Of a stretch of 14,255 bases of DNA, positions 1 to 6,732 are shown one piece after another (within the stretch, counting starts at the first letter, position 1; every line of letters starts with the position of its first letter). The notes below the pieces were generated by a model that was not told where the DNA came from, ran no database searches, and worked only from the letters and a program-made list of their open reading frames with translations. Position numbers and translations under genes: made by a program. Source of the stretch: Bacteroidales bacterium (GTDB lineage: Bacteria; Bacteroidota; Bacteroidia; Bacteroidales; WCHB1-69); contig JAISAD010000102.1 of the NCBI GenBank assembly GCA_031266895.1, positions 1 to 14,255 on the forward strand. Reading direction: 5' to 3'.

Positions 1-390
1 AATGAATTAAAACAAATAGCACTCCGTCTGGGTAGCGATGTCCCCTTTTTTATTGACAACAAGCCCGCTTTTGCAACAGGACGCGGCGAATGCCTAACCC
101 CTTTTCCCCTCAGCCTCTCTGCCTGTCATATTGAAATTGTGAAGCCCGATTTTTCCATTTCTACTTTCGAAGCCTACGCTTCAGTAACACCTGCACCCAA
201 AGCACACTCCTTAAAAGAGTTGCTGCAAGCCCCAATAGAAGAGTGGAAACATTTGATTATTAACGATTTTGAAGCTCCCCTGTTTCAAAAATATCCACAA
301 TTGGCTGACATCAAACAATCCTTTTATGAGCGTGGCGCGCGTTATGCTTCACTATCGGGCAGCGGTTCGGCTGTTTATGGCCTGTTTTAA
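1..390 (+). CDS. ispE: 4-diphosphocytidyl-2-C-methyl-D-erythritol kinase (IspE), C-terminal part
   Basis: The gene is cut by the left edge; 129 codons in frame 1 are open from the first base to a TAA. IspE is the cytosolic GHMP kinase that phosphorylates the 2-OH of CDP-methylerythritol in the MEP route to isopentenyl diphosphate. The fragment starts just before the conserved LGSDVPFF block (visible residues 10-17), whose Asp is the family's catalytic base. An ATGRGE segment (25-30) follows, and the C-terminal GHMP glycine motif LSGSGSAVYGLF closes the protein. The ATP-binding N-terminal half and the start codon lie outside the window. A GTG at 139 is an internal valine, not a start. The next gene has its own promoter element about 20 bp after this stop, so the two are probably separate units. 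The family call rests on two diagnostic motifs in the correct order and spacing. Confidence 0.93.
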   Translation, partial: NELKQIALRLGSDVPFFIDNKPAFATGRGECLTPFPLSLSACHIEIVKPDFSISTFEAYASVTPAPKAHSLKELLQAPIEEWKHLIINDFEAPLFQKYPQLADIKQSFYERGARYASLSGSGSAVYGLF

Positions 391-409
391 TATCATTTTC
401 GATTTTTAG

Positions 410-417
410 TATATTTG
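410..417 (+). promoter_or_regulatory. Bacteroidota-type -7 promoter element for the acyl-CoA synthetase gene
   Basis: TATATTTG matches the TAnnTTTG consensus of the Bacteroidota primary sigma factor. It lies in the short gap after ispE, 17 bp before the ATG at 435, implying a very short 5' leader of about 12 nt. No clear TTTG at -33 is seen at the usual spacing of 19-21 bp. Role inferred from motif and position. Confidence 0.5.
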
Positions 418-434
418 CAAAATTTTTCTTGACA

Positions 435-2198
435 ATGGAAGTAACACGAATTTTTGATTTATTACCACACTACGAAACCCATTTCCCTAAGGAAGATGCT
501 ATTTGTGGAAAAGAAAACGGAGTTTGGATAAAATACAGCATTTCGCAATATATTGATATTGTAAACAACATCAGCTATGGATTGATGCAACTTGGAATTA
601 AGCAGGGCGACCGTATTGCATCAATTACCTCCAATCGTCCCGAATGGAACTTTTTGGACATGGCCATTTTGCAGCTTGGAGCTGTTCATGTAGCCATTTA
701 TCCCACTATCAGCGAATCCGATTATGAATACATTCTGAACCATGCCAATGTAAAAATGGTTTTTGTATCGGGCTGGGAATTGCTGCGCAAAATAGAGAAC
801 ATTATTAACAATATTCCGCAACTGAAAAATAATGTCTATACATTCAGAAATCTGCGCGGCTATCACCATTTGAATGAAGTGATTGGATTGGGCATCGCCA
901 ATCCAAGCCCACAGTATCTCAACGAAATTAAGGAGCGCATTACACCCGACGACGTGATTACGCTGATTTACACCTCAGGCACAACAGGCAACCCCAAAGG
1001 GGTAATGCTGACACACAGCAATCTGCTGAACAATGTGAAAGCGGTTGTTCCCATTATTCCGATTATTGAAAACAGCCGGGCATTGAGTTACCTGCCACTC
1101 TGTCACATCTATGAACGCATGATGATCTACACTTGGCACTATTGCGGCATCTCTGTCTATTATGCAGAAAATATGGCCAAAATTGCCGAAAATCTGGTTG
1201 AAATCAAACCCGACATTTTCATCACTGTACCGCGTTTGCTCGAAAAATTTTATGATAAAATTCTGGCCACGGGACGCAAACAGAAAGGGCTTGTAAAAAA
1301 AATCTTCTTCTGGGCTAACCATATAGCGCGAACTTACACTTTAAAAAATCAATCGTGGCGATATCGCCTCAAGCTCAAAATTGCGCGTAAACTGGTGCTC
1401 AATAAATGGAGAACCGCACTCGGAGGCAATTTTAATGTGGTTATATCCGGAGGAGCAGCCATTCAACCAATGATTTCGCGCATCTTTTGGGCTATGGGAA
1501 TTCCTGTTTTAGAGGGTTATGGACTTACCGAAACTTCGCCGGTTATTGGGGTGAGCAACTTTTTTGAAAACGGCATAAAATTCGGAGCAGTAGGGCCTCC
1601 GCTGCCTGGCATTGAGGTAAAAATTGCCGAAGACGGCGAGCTTCTGACGCGTGGACACTGTGTCATGCTGGGTTATTACAATGCCCCCGATCTGACCCGA
1701 GAGGCAATTGATGAAGAAGGCTGGTTCCACACCGGCGACATTGGGCAGTTTGAACCCGAAGGACAAATTCGCATTACCGGACGAAAGAAGGAGATGTTTA
1801 AAACGGCTTTCGGAAAATATATTGTGCCCATGCATGTAGAGAGTAAATTTTGCGAAGACTCTTTAATAGACAATATCCTGGTAGTTGGCGAAAATAAACA
1901 GTACGCCGCTGCGCTTATAGTCCCCGAATTTAGCGACCTGCGTTCATGGTGCACCAGCAAAGGGATTCCTTACACCACTAATGAGGAGATGATTAATCAT
2001 CCCGAAGTCTATAATAAATTTAAGAAACTGGTAAGTCAATATAATAAATTTTTTGGGGCTACGGAACAGGTAAAACGTTTTAAATTGGTTAGTTACGAAT
2101 GGAGTATTCAAACCGGAGAACTCACTCCAACCCTCAAATTACGCCGTAATTTTATTGTGAACAAGTATAAAGATGTTATTGAGGAGCTGTTTGTTTAG
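435..2198 (+). CDS. Long-chain fatty acyl-CoA synthetase (AMP-forming)
   Basis: This 587-residue member of the ANL adenylating superfamily activates a fatty acid to acyl-AMP and then acyl-CoA. The core motifs are all present: the phosphate loop YTSGTTGNPKGV (residues 179-190), LPLCHIYERM (220-229), GYGLTETSP (361-369), TGDIG (433-437, ribose-binding Asp) and the hinge/C-terminal segment GRKKEMFKTAFGKYIVP (449-465) with the late catalytic-Lys region. Length and the KTAFGKYI signature fit the COG1022 long-chain group common in Bacteroidota rather than short-chain acetyl-CoA synthetases. No signal peptide is present, so it is cytosolic or membrane-associated. An in-frame TTG lies two codons upstream at 429; ATG 435 is preferred. 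The stop is followed after 26 bp by the next gene on the same strand, so cotranscription is likely. The exact chain-length preference cannot be read from the sequence. Confidence 0.92.
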   Translation: MEVTRIFDLLPHYETHFPKEDAICGKENGVWIKYSISQYIDIVNNISYGLMQLGIKQGDRIASITSNRPEWNFLDMAILQLGAVHVAIYPTISESDYEYILNHANVKMVFVSGWELLRKIENIINNIPQLKNNVYTFRNLRGYHHLNEVIGLGIANPSPQYLNEIKERITPDDVITLIYTSGTTGNPKGVMLTHSNLLNNVKAVVPIIPIIENSRALSYLPLCHIYERMMIYTWHYCGISVYYAENMAKIAENLVEIKPDIFITVPRLLEKFYDKILATGRKQKGLVKKIFFWANHIARTYTLKNQSWRYRLKLKIARKLVLNKWRTALGGNFNVVISGGAAIQPMISRIFWAMGIPVLEGYGLTETSPVIGVSNFFENGIKFGAVGPPLPGIEVKIAEDGELLTRGHCVMLGYYNAPDLTREAIDEEGWFHTGDIGQFEPEGQIRITGRKKEMFKTAFGKYIVPMHVESKFCEDSLIDNILVVGENKQYAAALIVPEFSDLRSWCTSKGIPYTTNEEMINHPEVYNKFKKLVSQYNKFFGATEQVKRFKLVSYEWSIQTGELTPTLKLRRNFIVNKYKDVIEELFV

Positions 2199-2224
2199 CA
2201 ACCATAGAAAGAAATCAAAAAAAT

Positions 2225-3019
2225 ATGCCTTTACATTGTAAAACTGTATCGTTAATTTTGCTGCTGCTGGCAAGTGCAGCGAATGCATGGTCTCAGTCGG
2301 AGTTAAAGCCAAAGTTTATTCTGGATAAATTGAAAGCCGACTGCATCGCAGTGGATGCACAGGGCTGCATATACAGCGTGGAAAACAGCAAGCTGAGCAA
2401 ATATAGCCCCGAGGGGACACTGCTCGCCACTTTCAACCGCTTTTCGTTGGGCGCCATTAGCGCTGTTGATGTTTCTAACAGTATGAAAATCATGCTCTTT
2501 TACAAAGAGGCCGGAACAATTCTTTTTTTAGATGACAAACTGTCGCCTATTACCGAAGAACTAAGTCTTTTTGCCAAAAATCTATATGCCATCACATTGG
2601 CATCATACAGTACAACTAATCATATTTGGCTGTATGACCATTTTAGCAAAGAATTGCTGACCCTTGATTTTCGCCTTAATATCATTCAGAAAAATCGGCT
2701 TGATTTGGAAGAATCTGCTCCTGTAAGGCTGGCCGAAATCAAAGAGAAGATCCTGTTGCTGCAGCACCCTGAGGCAGGCTTGTTGCTTTTTGATGCATTC
2801 GGCACCTTCGTAAAAAAGGTGGCTATTTTCACGCATAGCCCTGTACAAGTTATCAATACAACTATTTACTTTCTGGAAGATGGAGAGTATTACCAATATG
2901 ATTATCAAAAATTGGAGAAACAGCGTGTTGACTTTCAAATGGATAATGTGAAGCAAATTATAAAACACCGCGACCGCCATGTTGTTTTAACCATAGCCGG
3001 AACAGTCGCTGTTTATTAA
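2225..3019 (+). CDS. Exported hypothetical protein, beta-propeller-like
   Basis: This 264-residue protein is one I cannot assign to a named family. Its N-terminus is a clear Sec signal: hydrophobic TVSLILLLLASAANA with cleavage likely near residues 22-24. The mature part has recurring beta-strand-like units, such as GCIYSVENSKLSKYSPEGTL, IWLYDHFSKELLTLDF and GLLLFDAFGTFVKKV. These read like NHL/WD-type propeller blades in which an aromatic-Asp turn precedes a strand. There is no lipobox and no catalytic motif. The product would be periplasmic or surface-facing. It starts 26 bp after the acyl-CoA synthetase stop with no promoter element between them, so it probably shares that transcript. The next gene has its own promoter. 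The propeller fold is an inference from strand periodicity. Confidence 0.75.
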   Translation: MPLHCKTVSLILLLLASAANAWSQSELKPKFILDKLKADCIAVDAQGCIYSVENSKLSKYSPEGTLLATFNRFSLGAISAVDVSNSMKIMLFYKEAGTILFLDDKLSPITEELSLFAKNLYAITLASYSTTNHIWLYDHFSKELLTLDFRLNIIQKNRLDLEESAPVRLAEIKEKILLLQHPEAGLLLFDAFGTFVKKVAIFTHSPVQVINTTIYFLEDGEYYQYDYQKLEKQRVDFQMDNVKQIIKHRDRHVVLTIAGTVAVY

Positions 3020-3063
3020 AACAATGCTGTTAATATCTTTTTGTGTAGCGACAAAAATGGAAA

Positions 3064-3077
3064 AGCCGAAAACGGCT
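3064..3077 (+). repeat. GC-rich hairpin, AGCCG-AAAA-CGGCT
   Basis: A perfect 5-bp inverted repeat with an AAAA loop lies 45 bp after the propeller-protein stop. Its last base is also the first base of the TATCTTTG -7 element of the next gene. It could be a weak terminator for the upstream unit (a few T residues follow) or an operator-like site. It is seen directly; its function is unknown. Confidence 0.4.
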
Positions 3078-3084
3078 ATCTTTG
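3077..3084 (+). promoter_or_regulatory. Bacteroidota-type -7 promoter element for the OmpA lipoprotein gene
   Basis: TATCTTTG matches TAnnTTTG. It lies 61 bp before the chosen ATG at 3146 and predicts a leader of about 55 nt that is very A/T-rich. No well-placed -33 TTTG is visible; the nearest TTTTTG (3038-3043) is too far upstream. Confidence 0.5.
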
Positions 3085-3145
3085 TAAATTCAATATGTTG
3101 CATATCATTTATTTCATAATCAATATTTTAAATAGAAAAAACAAG

Positions 3146-4129
3146 ATGAAAAAGAGCATTTTCGGATTAGTGATGGTTATTCTGTTTTTGTTGGCAGGGT
3201 GTGTTACAAAGCAGAAGTACCAGGAATTGGAAACCCTTTATAAGCGTTGTGGTGAAAATTTGAGTCTGACGACCAACGAAAAATTGGATGCGGAAAATCT
3301 GAACAAAAATCTTGATCAGGAGCTTGGCGTCTTGAAAAGTCGCGTAGAGAATTTGAAAAACGATACCCTGTCATTATCACGCAGACTGGTGCAGTCGGAG
3401 CGCAACTACAACAAAGCCAAACATGACTATGATGCGTTGTTGAAAGACTTTGCCGATGCCAATTTGTCGAATAATGCCGAAACAGCTTCGTTGCTGGAAG
3501 ATATTGACACCATTAAGGCGCAATTGCATGCCAGGGAAGCTGAATTGAACAGCCAGCGCAGCGCCCTCGAAACGGCACAAGCGGCGCTCTCCGAAAAAGA
3601 GGCTCGCTTGGCAGAGCTGCAGAACATTCTCACTCAGAAAGATAATGAAGTAAAACAGTTGAAGGAGAAGGTTGCTAATGCTTTAAAAGGCTTTGAAAAC
3701 AAGGGACTCAAAGTGTCAGAAAAAAACGGTAAAGTGTATGTTTCAATGGACGAAAAGCTGCTGTTTGCTTCCGGCAGCTGGGAAATTGGGAGCAATGGCA
3801 TGGATGCAATCAAAGAATTGGCAAAAGTGCTTGAATTTGATAACGAAATTAACGTGCTCATTGAAGGGCATACTGATAATGTGCCGTTTAAAGGCAGCGG
3901 ACAGGTAAAAGACAATTGGGACTTGAGCGTGATGCGTGCTACTGCCGTGGTGAAAGCGCTCTTGAAAAATGGCAAAATTGACCCCAAACGTGTATCTGCT
4001 TCGGGAAGAGCCGATTATTTTCCTGTTGATATGGATAATACATCTGAAGCGCGTGCTAAAAATCGCCGTACGGAAATTATTCTGACCCCAAAGCTGGATG
4101 AATTGTTCCAGATTATCGAATCGAACTGA
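3146..4129 (+). CDS. OmpA-family peptidoglycan-binding lipoprotein with coiled coil
   Basis: This 327-residue protein starts with a textbook lipoprotein signal: KK, a hydrophobic stretch, then LAGC with the acylated Cys at 19. A long charged heptad-like region (about 22-185) predicts an extended coiled coil. The C-terminal OmpA domain (about 190-320) carries GHTDN (241-245), NWDLSVMRA (257-265) and NRRTEI (306-311). By analogy to OmpA, D244 and R264 would contact the diaminopimelate of peptidoglycan. The likely role is tethering the outer membrane to the cell wall. The residues after Cys19 (VTKQK) lack the acidic surface-export signal of Bacteroidota lipoproteins, consistent with periplasmic orientation. 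The frame is open upstream to 3041 and has an in-frame ATG at 3095. ATG 3146 is chosen because it gives the canonical signal peptide and lies properly downstream of the promoter. mutY follows after 5 bp. Confidence 0.9.
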   Translation: MKKSIFGLVMVILFLLAGCVTKQKYQELETLYKRCGENLSLTTNEKLDAENLNKNLDQELGVLKSRVENLKNDTLSLSRRLVQSERNYNKAKHDYDALLKDFADANLSNNAETASLLEDIDTIKAQLHAREAELNSQRSALETAQAALSEKEARLAELQNILTQKDNEVKQLKEKVANALKGFENKGLKVSEKNGKVYVSMDEKLLFASGSWEIGSNGMDAIKELAKVLEFDNEINVLIEGHTDNVPFKGSGQVKDNWDLSVMRATAVVKALLKNGKIDPKRVSASGRADYFPVDMDNTSEARAKNRRTEIILTPKLDELFQIIESN

Positions 4130-4134
4130 GTGCG

Positions 4135-5169
4135 ATGACTTTTACCGAAACAATGTTTCGATGGTATGAGGAGTGGCAGCGTACGCTGCCGTGGCGCGGT
4201 GAGCGCGACCCTTACAAAATTTGGGTTTCCGAAGTTATTTTACAGCAAACGCGCGTGGCGCAGGGGTGGGATTACTACCACCGGTTTATTGCGCAGTTTC
4301 CTACGATTGAAGCATTAGCTAATGCCCCTGAAGAGCAGGTGCTCAAACTTTGGCAAGGGCTAGGCTACTACTCGCGGGCACGCAACCTTCATTTTGCAGC
4401 TAAAACCGTAATGCAACAGCATCAAGGAATTTTTCCCGACCGCTACGAAGCAATTAGGGAATTGAAAGGGATTGGCAATTACACAGCGGCAGCCATTGCT
4501 TCTATGGCTTTTGATCTGCCCTATCCGGCGGTTGACGGCAATGTGCTGCGTGTAATTTGTCGTTTTGCAGGCATTACCGATAATATCAATATGCCTGCCA
4601 CCGTAAAGCACGTTACAGAGATATGCAACAGATGGATTGACCAAAAACAGCCCGGCATTTTTAATCAGGCGCTTATGGATTTTGGCTCACTGGTCTGTAC
4701 GCCCAAAAATCCGGATTGTGAAAACTGTCCGCTGCAAAATGCCTGCTATGCGCACGCGCACGGACTTGCGGCACAAATTCCGGTGAAAATAAATCGAATT
4801 AAAATAAAAGAGCGTTTTTTTACCTATTTCTTTCTTGTAAAAGAAAAAAAAACAGTAGTGCAACAGCGCATTGGCAAAGATATTTGGAAAAATCTTTATG
4901 AATTGCCATTATGGGAAACTCAATCGGCGTTAAGTCGGGAGCAGGTGCAGCAATTGGCAAGGGAGCAATATCTCGCCGCATCCTGCAAATGGCTGTGGAG
5001 TACTGCGACCAAACTGACCCATCAGCTCATCCATGCCGAATTTTATTTGATTGAGCCTGCCACTCTTCCTCACCTCAAATCATATCAGAAAATTATTGCT
5101 ATAGAGGAACTTTCACAACTTCCGGTATCTCGCATTATGCAAAAGTTTTTTTTAACACAGAATTTTTAA
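4135..5169 (+). CDS. mutY: A/G-specific adenine glycosylase (MutY)
   Basis: This 344-residue base-excision repair enzyme removes adenine mispaired with 8-oxoguanine. The HhH-GPD core is intact: SEVILQQTRV (residues 32-41) with catalytic E33, GYYSRARNL (77-85), and helix-hairpin-helix LKGIGNYTAAAIA with catalytic D134 in AVDGNV. A [4Fe-4S] loop with Cys 188, 195, 198 and 204 has the standard C-x6-C-x2-C-x5-C spacing. The C-terminal third (about 225-340) resembles the NUDIX-like 8-oxoG recognition domain, including LTHQLIHAEFY (295-305), the likely counterpart of the His-rich recognition loop. Length is normal. The start lies 5 bp after the OmpA-lipoprotein stop, so the gene is almost certainly cotranscribed with it. 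All key residues are present, so the enzyme should be active. Confidence 0.95.
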   Translation: MTFTETMFRWYEEWQRTLPWRGERDPYKIWVSEVILQQTRVAQGWDYYHRFIAQFPTIEALANAPEEQVLKLWQGLGYYSRARNLHFAAKTVMQQHQGIFPDRYEAIRELKGIGNYTAAAIASMAFDLPYPAVDGNVLRVICRFAGITDNINMPATVKHVTEICNRWIDQKQPGIFNQALMDFGSLVCTPKNPDCENCPLQNACYAHAHGLAAQIPVKINRIKIKERFFTYFFLVKEKKTVVQQRIGKDIWKNLYELPLWETQSALSREQVQQLAREQYLAASCKWLWSTATKLTHQLIHAEFYLIEPATLPHLKSYQKIIAIEELSQLPVSRIMQKFFLTQNF

Positions 5170-5185
5170 CCGCTGTGTTTGCCAT

Positions 5186-5205
5186 TGCCGGTATTTTTAT
5201 CGGCA
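5186..5205 (+). terminator. Stem-loop after mutY, candidate terminator
   Basis: An 8-bp stem (TGCCGGTA with TATCGGCA, one G-U pair) encloses a TTTT loop, 17 bp after the mutY stop. No U-tract follows directly; the nearest T-run is about 20 bp on. It could be a terminator or a 3'-end stabilising hairpin for the OmpA lipoprotein-mutY transcript. Function is inferred from position only. Confidence 0.35.
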
Positions 5206-5317
5206 TGTCCTGCATAATGCGCTCTTTTCCATATGGAGACGAAGCGGTTACGGATCTGTTTTCACTGCTTATGCACGGATACTTGCCTATTCGAAACTCA
5301 AGTGAAATGGACGAAAA

Positions 5318-5348
5318 ATTGCGATTTCAAAAATTTCATGTATATTTG
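5318..5348 (+). promoter_or_regulatory. Bacteroidota-type promoter for the aminotransferase-transpeptidase pair
   Basis: This is the best complete promoter in the window. ATTG at 5318-5321 serves as the -33 box, followed after 19 bp by TATATTTG (5341-5348), matching TAnnTTTG. It predicts a leader of about 35 nt before ATG 5390. Spacing fits the Bacteroidota consensus. Confidence 0.6.
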
Positions 5349-5389
5349 CCGCCCATTTGTTATCATAATAAAATATTAAGCATAGATAT

Positions 5390-6703
5390 ATGGGAAACAC
5401 ACCAATACCTAAGGAAACAGTGAACAAAATTGTGGCGGCAAGCAGTATAAAAAATATTGGCACTGCTTCAATTCGTGAAATAAAACGCCTGATTAGCGAT
5501 ATTGAAAAGGCGAGTGGCAAGCAGTTTGTGCGCATGGAGATGGGCATCCCTGGCCTGCCGGCTTGCGAAATCGGCGTGAAAGCGCAAATTAAAGCGTTGC
5601 AAAATGGAGTTGCCTCGCTCTATCCTGATATTGAGGGAACACCTGAATTGAAGCAGGAGATGTCAAAATTTGTTAAGAATTATCTTGACCTTGACGTGTC
5701 GCCCGACTCGTGCATTCCCACCGTTGGATCCATGATGGGCGGCATGGCCGGTTTTATGACATTTGCCCGTGCCCGAAAAGAGCGCACGCACACGCTTTTC
5801 ATCGATCCGGGCTTTCCGGTGCAAAAACAGCAGCACAAAGTTCTGGGATTGCCTTATGAAACTTTTGACGTGTACGACTTTCGCGGAAGCCGGCTCAAAG
5901 CCAAACTGGAAAGCTATTTAAGCAAAGGTTACATCCATTCTATTATTTACTCCAACCCCAACAATCCGTCATGGATATGCTTTACCGACGAAGAGCTAAA
6001 GATTATCGGCAATTTGGCCAATCAGTACGATGTGTGCATTTTTGAAGACTTAGCCTATTTCGGCATGGATTTCCGACGGGATATTTCGCATCCCGGAGTA
6101 CCGCCCTACCAGCCTACTATCGGCAAATATACGTCTAACTACGCATTGCTGATTTCCAGCTCCAAAGCTTTTAGCTATGCCGGCGAACGTATTGGCATGC
6201 TGGTGCTGTCCGACTGTCTCTATCAGCGCAACTTCCCCGACCTCGTGCCTTTCTTCGGCAGCGAACAGTTGGGGCGTGCCATTATTTATGGTACGGTTTA
6301 TGCCATCAGTTCGGGCACTTCACATTCTGCTCAATACGCCCTCGCTGCCATTTTAAAAGCCTGCAACGAAGGTACTTATAACTATATTAACGATGTGAAA
6401 GTTTATGGAGAAAAGGCTGCTGTCATGAAAAAGCTCTTTCTGGATAACGGTTTTAAACTGGTCTATGAAAAAGATGAGGATAAACCCCTGGCCGATGGCT
6501 TCTACTTTACGATTTACTATCCGGGAATGACCGGCGAGGAACTGCTGAAAGAGTTTCTTTATTATGGCATCAGTGCTATTTCGCTTGCCATTACCGGTAG
6601 CGACCATGAAGGATTGCGGGCTTGCGTTTCGCTTGTTCAGCCCTCTCTATTTCCAGCATTGCAACAGCGGCTTGAGGCTTTTCATCTAAATCATCCGCTT
6701 TAA
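5390..6703 (+). CDS. PLP-dependent aminotransferase, class I/II, specificity unknown
   Basis: This 437-residue fold-type I PLP enzyme keeps all landmark residues. They are the NPNNPSW segment (N192, pyridoxal O3' contact), EDLAYFG with D220 (pyridine nitrogen) and Y223, SSSKAFSYAGERIG with Schiff-base K259 and phosphate-binding R267, and GLRACVSL with R410 for the substrate alpha-carboxylate. The N-terminal part has MEMGIPGLP (residues 50-57), which I recall from a conserved but uncharacterised Bacteroidota aminotransferase group. An SSGTSHSAQYA stretch (307-317) also looks group-specific. The substrate cannot be inferred. No signal peptide is present, so it is cytosolic. It starts a transcription unit with its own promoter, and a probable L,D-transpeptidase gene starts 29 bp after its stop. 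That may mean a link to amino acids used in the cell wall, but this is only contextual. Confidence 0.88.
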   Translation: MGNTPIPKETVNKIVAASSIKNIGTASIREIKRLISDIEKASGKQFVRMEMGIPGLPACEIGVKAQIKALQNGVASLYPDIEGTPELKQEMSKFVKNYLDLDVSPDSCIPTVGSMMGGMAGFMTFARARKERTHTLFIDPGFPVQKQQHKVLGLPYETFDVYDFRGSRLKAKLESYLSKGYIHSIIYSNPNNPSWICFTDEELKIIGNLANQYDVCIFEDLAYFGMDFRRDISHPGVPPYQPTIGKYTSNYALLISSSKAFSYAGERIGMLVLSDCLYQRNFPDLVPFFGSEQLGRAIIYGTVYAISSGTSHSAQYALAAILKACNEGTYNYINDVKVYGEKAAVMKKLFLDNGFKLVYEKDEDKPLADGFYFTIYYPGMTGEELLKEFLYYGISAISLAITGSDHEGLRACVSLVQPSLFPALQQRLEAFHLNHPL

Positions 6704-6732
6704 AACTTAGAAATTTCATTGCTTTCTACACC

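Larger units (their letters stand above)
5170..5389. other. 220-bp gene-free stretch between mutY and the aminotransferase
   Basis: This gap holds the mutY-proximal stem-loop (5186-5205) and the aminotransferase promoter (5318-5348). A reading frame of 82 codons from a GTG at 5175 runs across it. It overlaps both the promoter and the start of the aminotransferase gene and has no family features, so I do not call it. I see nothing else here. Confidence 0.6.

Noticed and set aside
3041..3145. 35-codon 5' extension of the OmpA lipoprotein frame
   Set aside because: It begins before the predicted transcription start and would bury the lipoprotein signal; ATG 3146 gives a canonical lipobox.
5175..5423. 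82-codon open frame with a hydrophobic start between mutY and the aminotransferase gene
   Set aside because: It starts at GTG, runs through the promoter at 5318-5348 and the beginning of the aminotransferase gene, and shows no family features after the first 20 residues.
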